Part shown: positions 8,101 to 8,342 of the stretch, piece after piece
How positions within the stretch are numbered: the first letter of the stretch is position 1
Layout of the letters: each line of letters begins with the position of its first letter
From: Acidimicrobiaceae bacterium
GTDB taxonomy: Bacteria > Actinomycetota > Acidimicrobiia > Acidimicrobiales > Palsa-688
Length of the DNA stretch: 8,342 nucleotides
NCBI GenBank assembly: GCA_030838025.1
Contig: JAUTXM010000309.1
Location: 1 to 8,342, forward strand
Direction: 5' to 3'
The notes under the pieces: model-generated
Database searches by the model: none
Seen by the model: the letters and a program-made list of their open reading frames with translations, nothing else
Told to the model about the DNA's origin: nothing
Made by a program: the position numbers and the translations under genes

Positions 8101-8342
8101 TGGCATCCGGCCCCCAGCCGGCCGTTGACGGCACCAGCTCGGGGGCCAACGGGCCTTCTTCGTCGCCTGCACCCGCATCTGCACCTGCGCCTGTGCCCGC
8201 AGCTGCGCCTGTGCCCGCGCCTGTGCCTGTGCCTGTGCCTGCGCCTGCGCCTGCATCTGTGCCTGCACCTGCGCCTGCATCTGCGCCTGCGCCTGTGTCC
8301 GCCGGAGAGGGGCCCCGATCAGCCGAGCAGCGCCGGCCGCCC
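8100..8342 (+). CDS. Probable DUF3566-type membrane protein, N-terminal fragment
   Basis: GTG at 8100-8102 overlaps the gyrA TAG by one base, and the frame is open for 81 codons to the window edge. What is visible is a low-complexity N-terminus: MASGPQPAVDGTSSGANGP, then 22 dipeptide units (residues 23-66), 18 of them Pro-Ala or Pro-Val, then a turn to charged sequence (SAGEGPRSAEQRRPP). There is no signal peptide or membrane segment in this part. In actinobacteria the gene after gyrA commonly encodes a DUF3566 protein with a long disordered Pro/Ala/Ser-rich N-terminus, a basic stretch and then two membrane helices; the fit here is from position and composition only. The overlap with gyrA suggests translational coupling. 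The diagnostic domain would lie beyond the window, so the family name remains an inference. Confidence 0.6.
8166..8297. repeat. Imperfect hexanucleotide repeat (CCTGYG/CCTGCA) encoding a Pro-Ala/Val tract
   Basis: Twenty-two consecutive six-base units, mostly CCTGCG, CCTGTG or CCTGCA, fill 132 bases of the gene after gyrA. Three units start with a Ser codon and one with Ala in place of Pro. Use of CCT for Pro and GTG for Val is unusually uniform for a GC-rich genome, which suggests growth by slippage rather than by independent codon choice. The unit is two codons, so changes in copy number keep the frame. Confidence 0.93.

Overview
The window is a classic actinobacterial replication-initiation locus read entirely on the plus strand. 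It holds the 3' end of dnaA, then dnaN, recF, a DUF721/DciA-type gene, gyrB, gyrA, and the 5' end of a gene that by position and composition is probably the DUF3566 membrane protein usually found after gyrA. High GC, strongly GC-biased third codon positions, frequent GTG starts and this gene order point to Actinomycetota. The absence of gnd between dnaN and recF, and the style of the DciA and GyrA sequences, suggest a deep lineage such as Acidimicrobiia rather than Streptomyces or mycobacteria. That placement is an inference, not a measurement.

Layout: 2-325 dnaA domain IV; 326-581 a spacer with a GC palindrome, one exact TTGTCCACA DnaA box, degenerate boxes and a short AT-rich patch, which may be part of oriC and the dnaN control region; 582-1853 dnaN, with an unusual Ala/Pro-rich insertion of about 58 residues; 1897-2979 recF; 2980-3169 a very GC-rich stretch with two perfect 54-bp tandem repeats that may encode a basic N-terminal extension of DciA; 3011 (or 3170) to 3505 dciA; 3506-3616 the gyrB promoter region; 3617-5572 gyrB; 5584-8100 gyrA, 11 nt downstream; 8100 onward a gene overlapping the gyrA stop by one base and starting with a Pro-Ala/Val dipeptide repeat.

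The genes work together at the replication fork. DnaA opens the origin, DciA is thought to help load or activate the DnaB helicase, DnaN is the processivity clamp, RecF acts at stalled forks and gaps, and GyrB with GyrA forms the gyrase that removes positive supercoils.

I do not see a new biological system. The points worth a second look are lineage-specific changes in conserved proteins: the loop insertion in the sliding clamp, the in-frame 54-bp duplication at the start of dciA, the Ser-Gln pair replacing Asp-Ser in the GyrA quinolone-binding segment, a possible second GyrA-box, the Gly/Asp-rich N-terminus of GyrA, and the hexanucleotide-based dipeptide repeat at the right edge.
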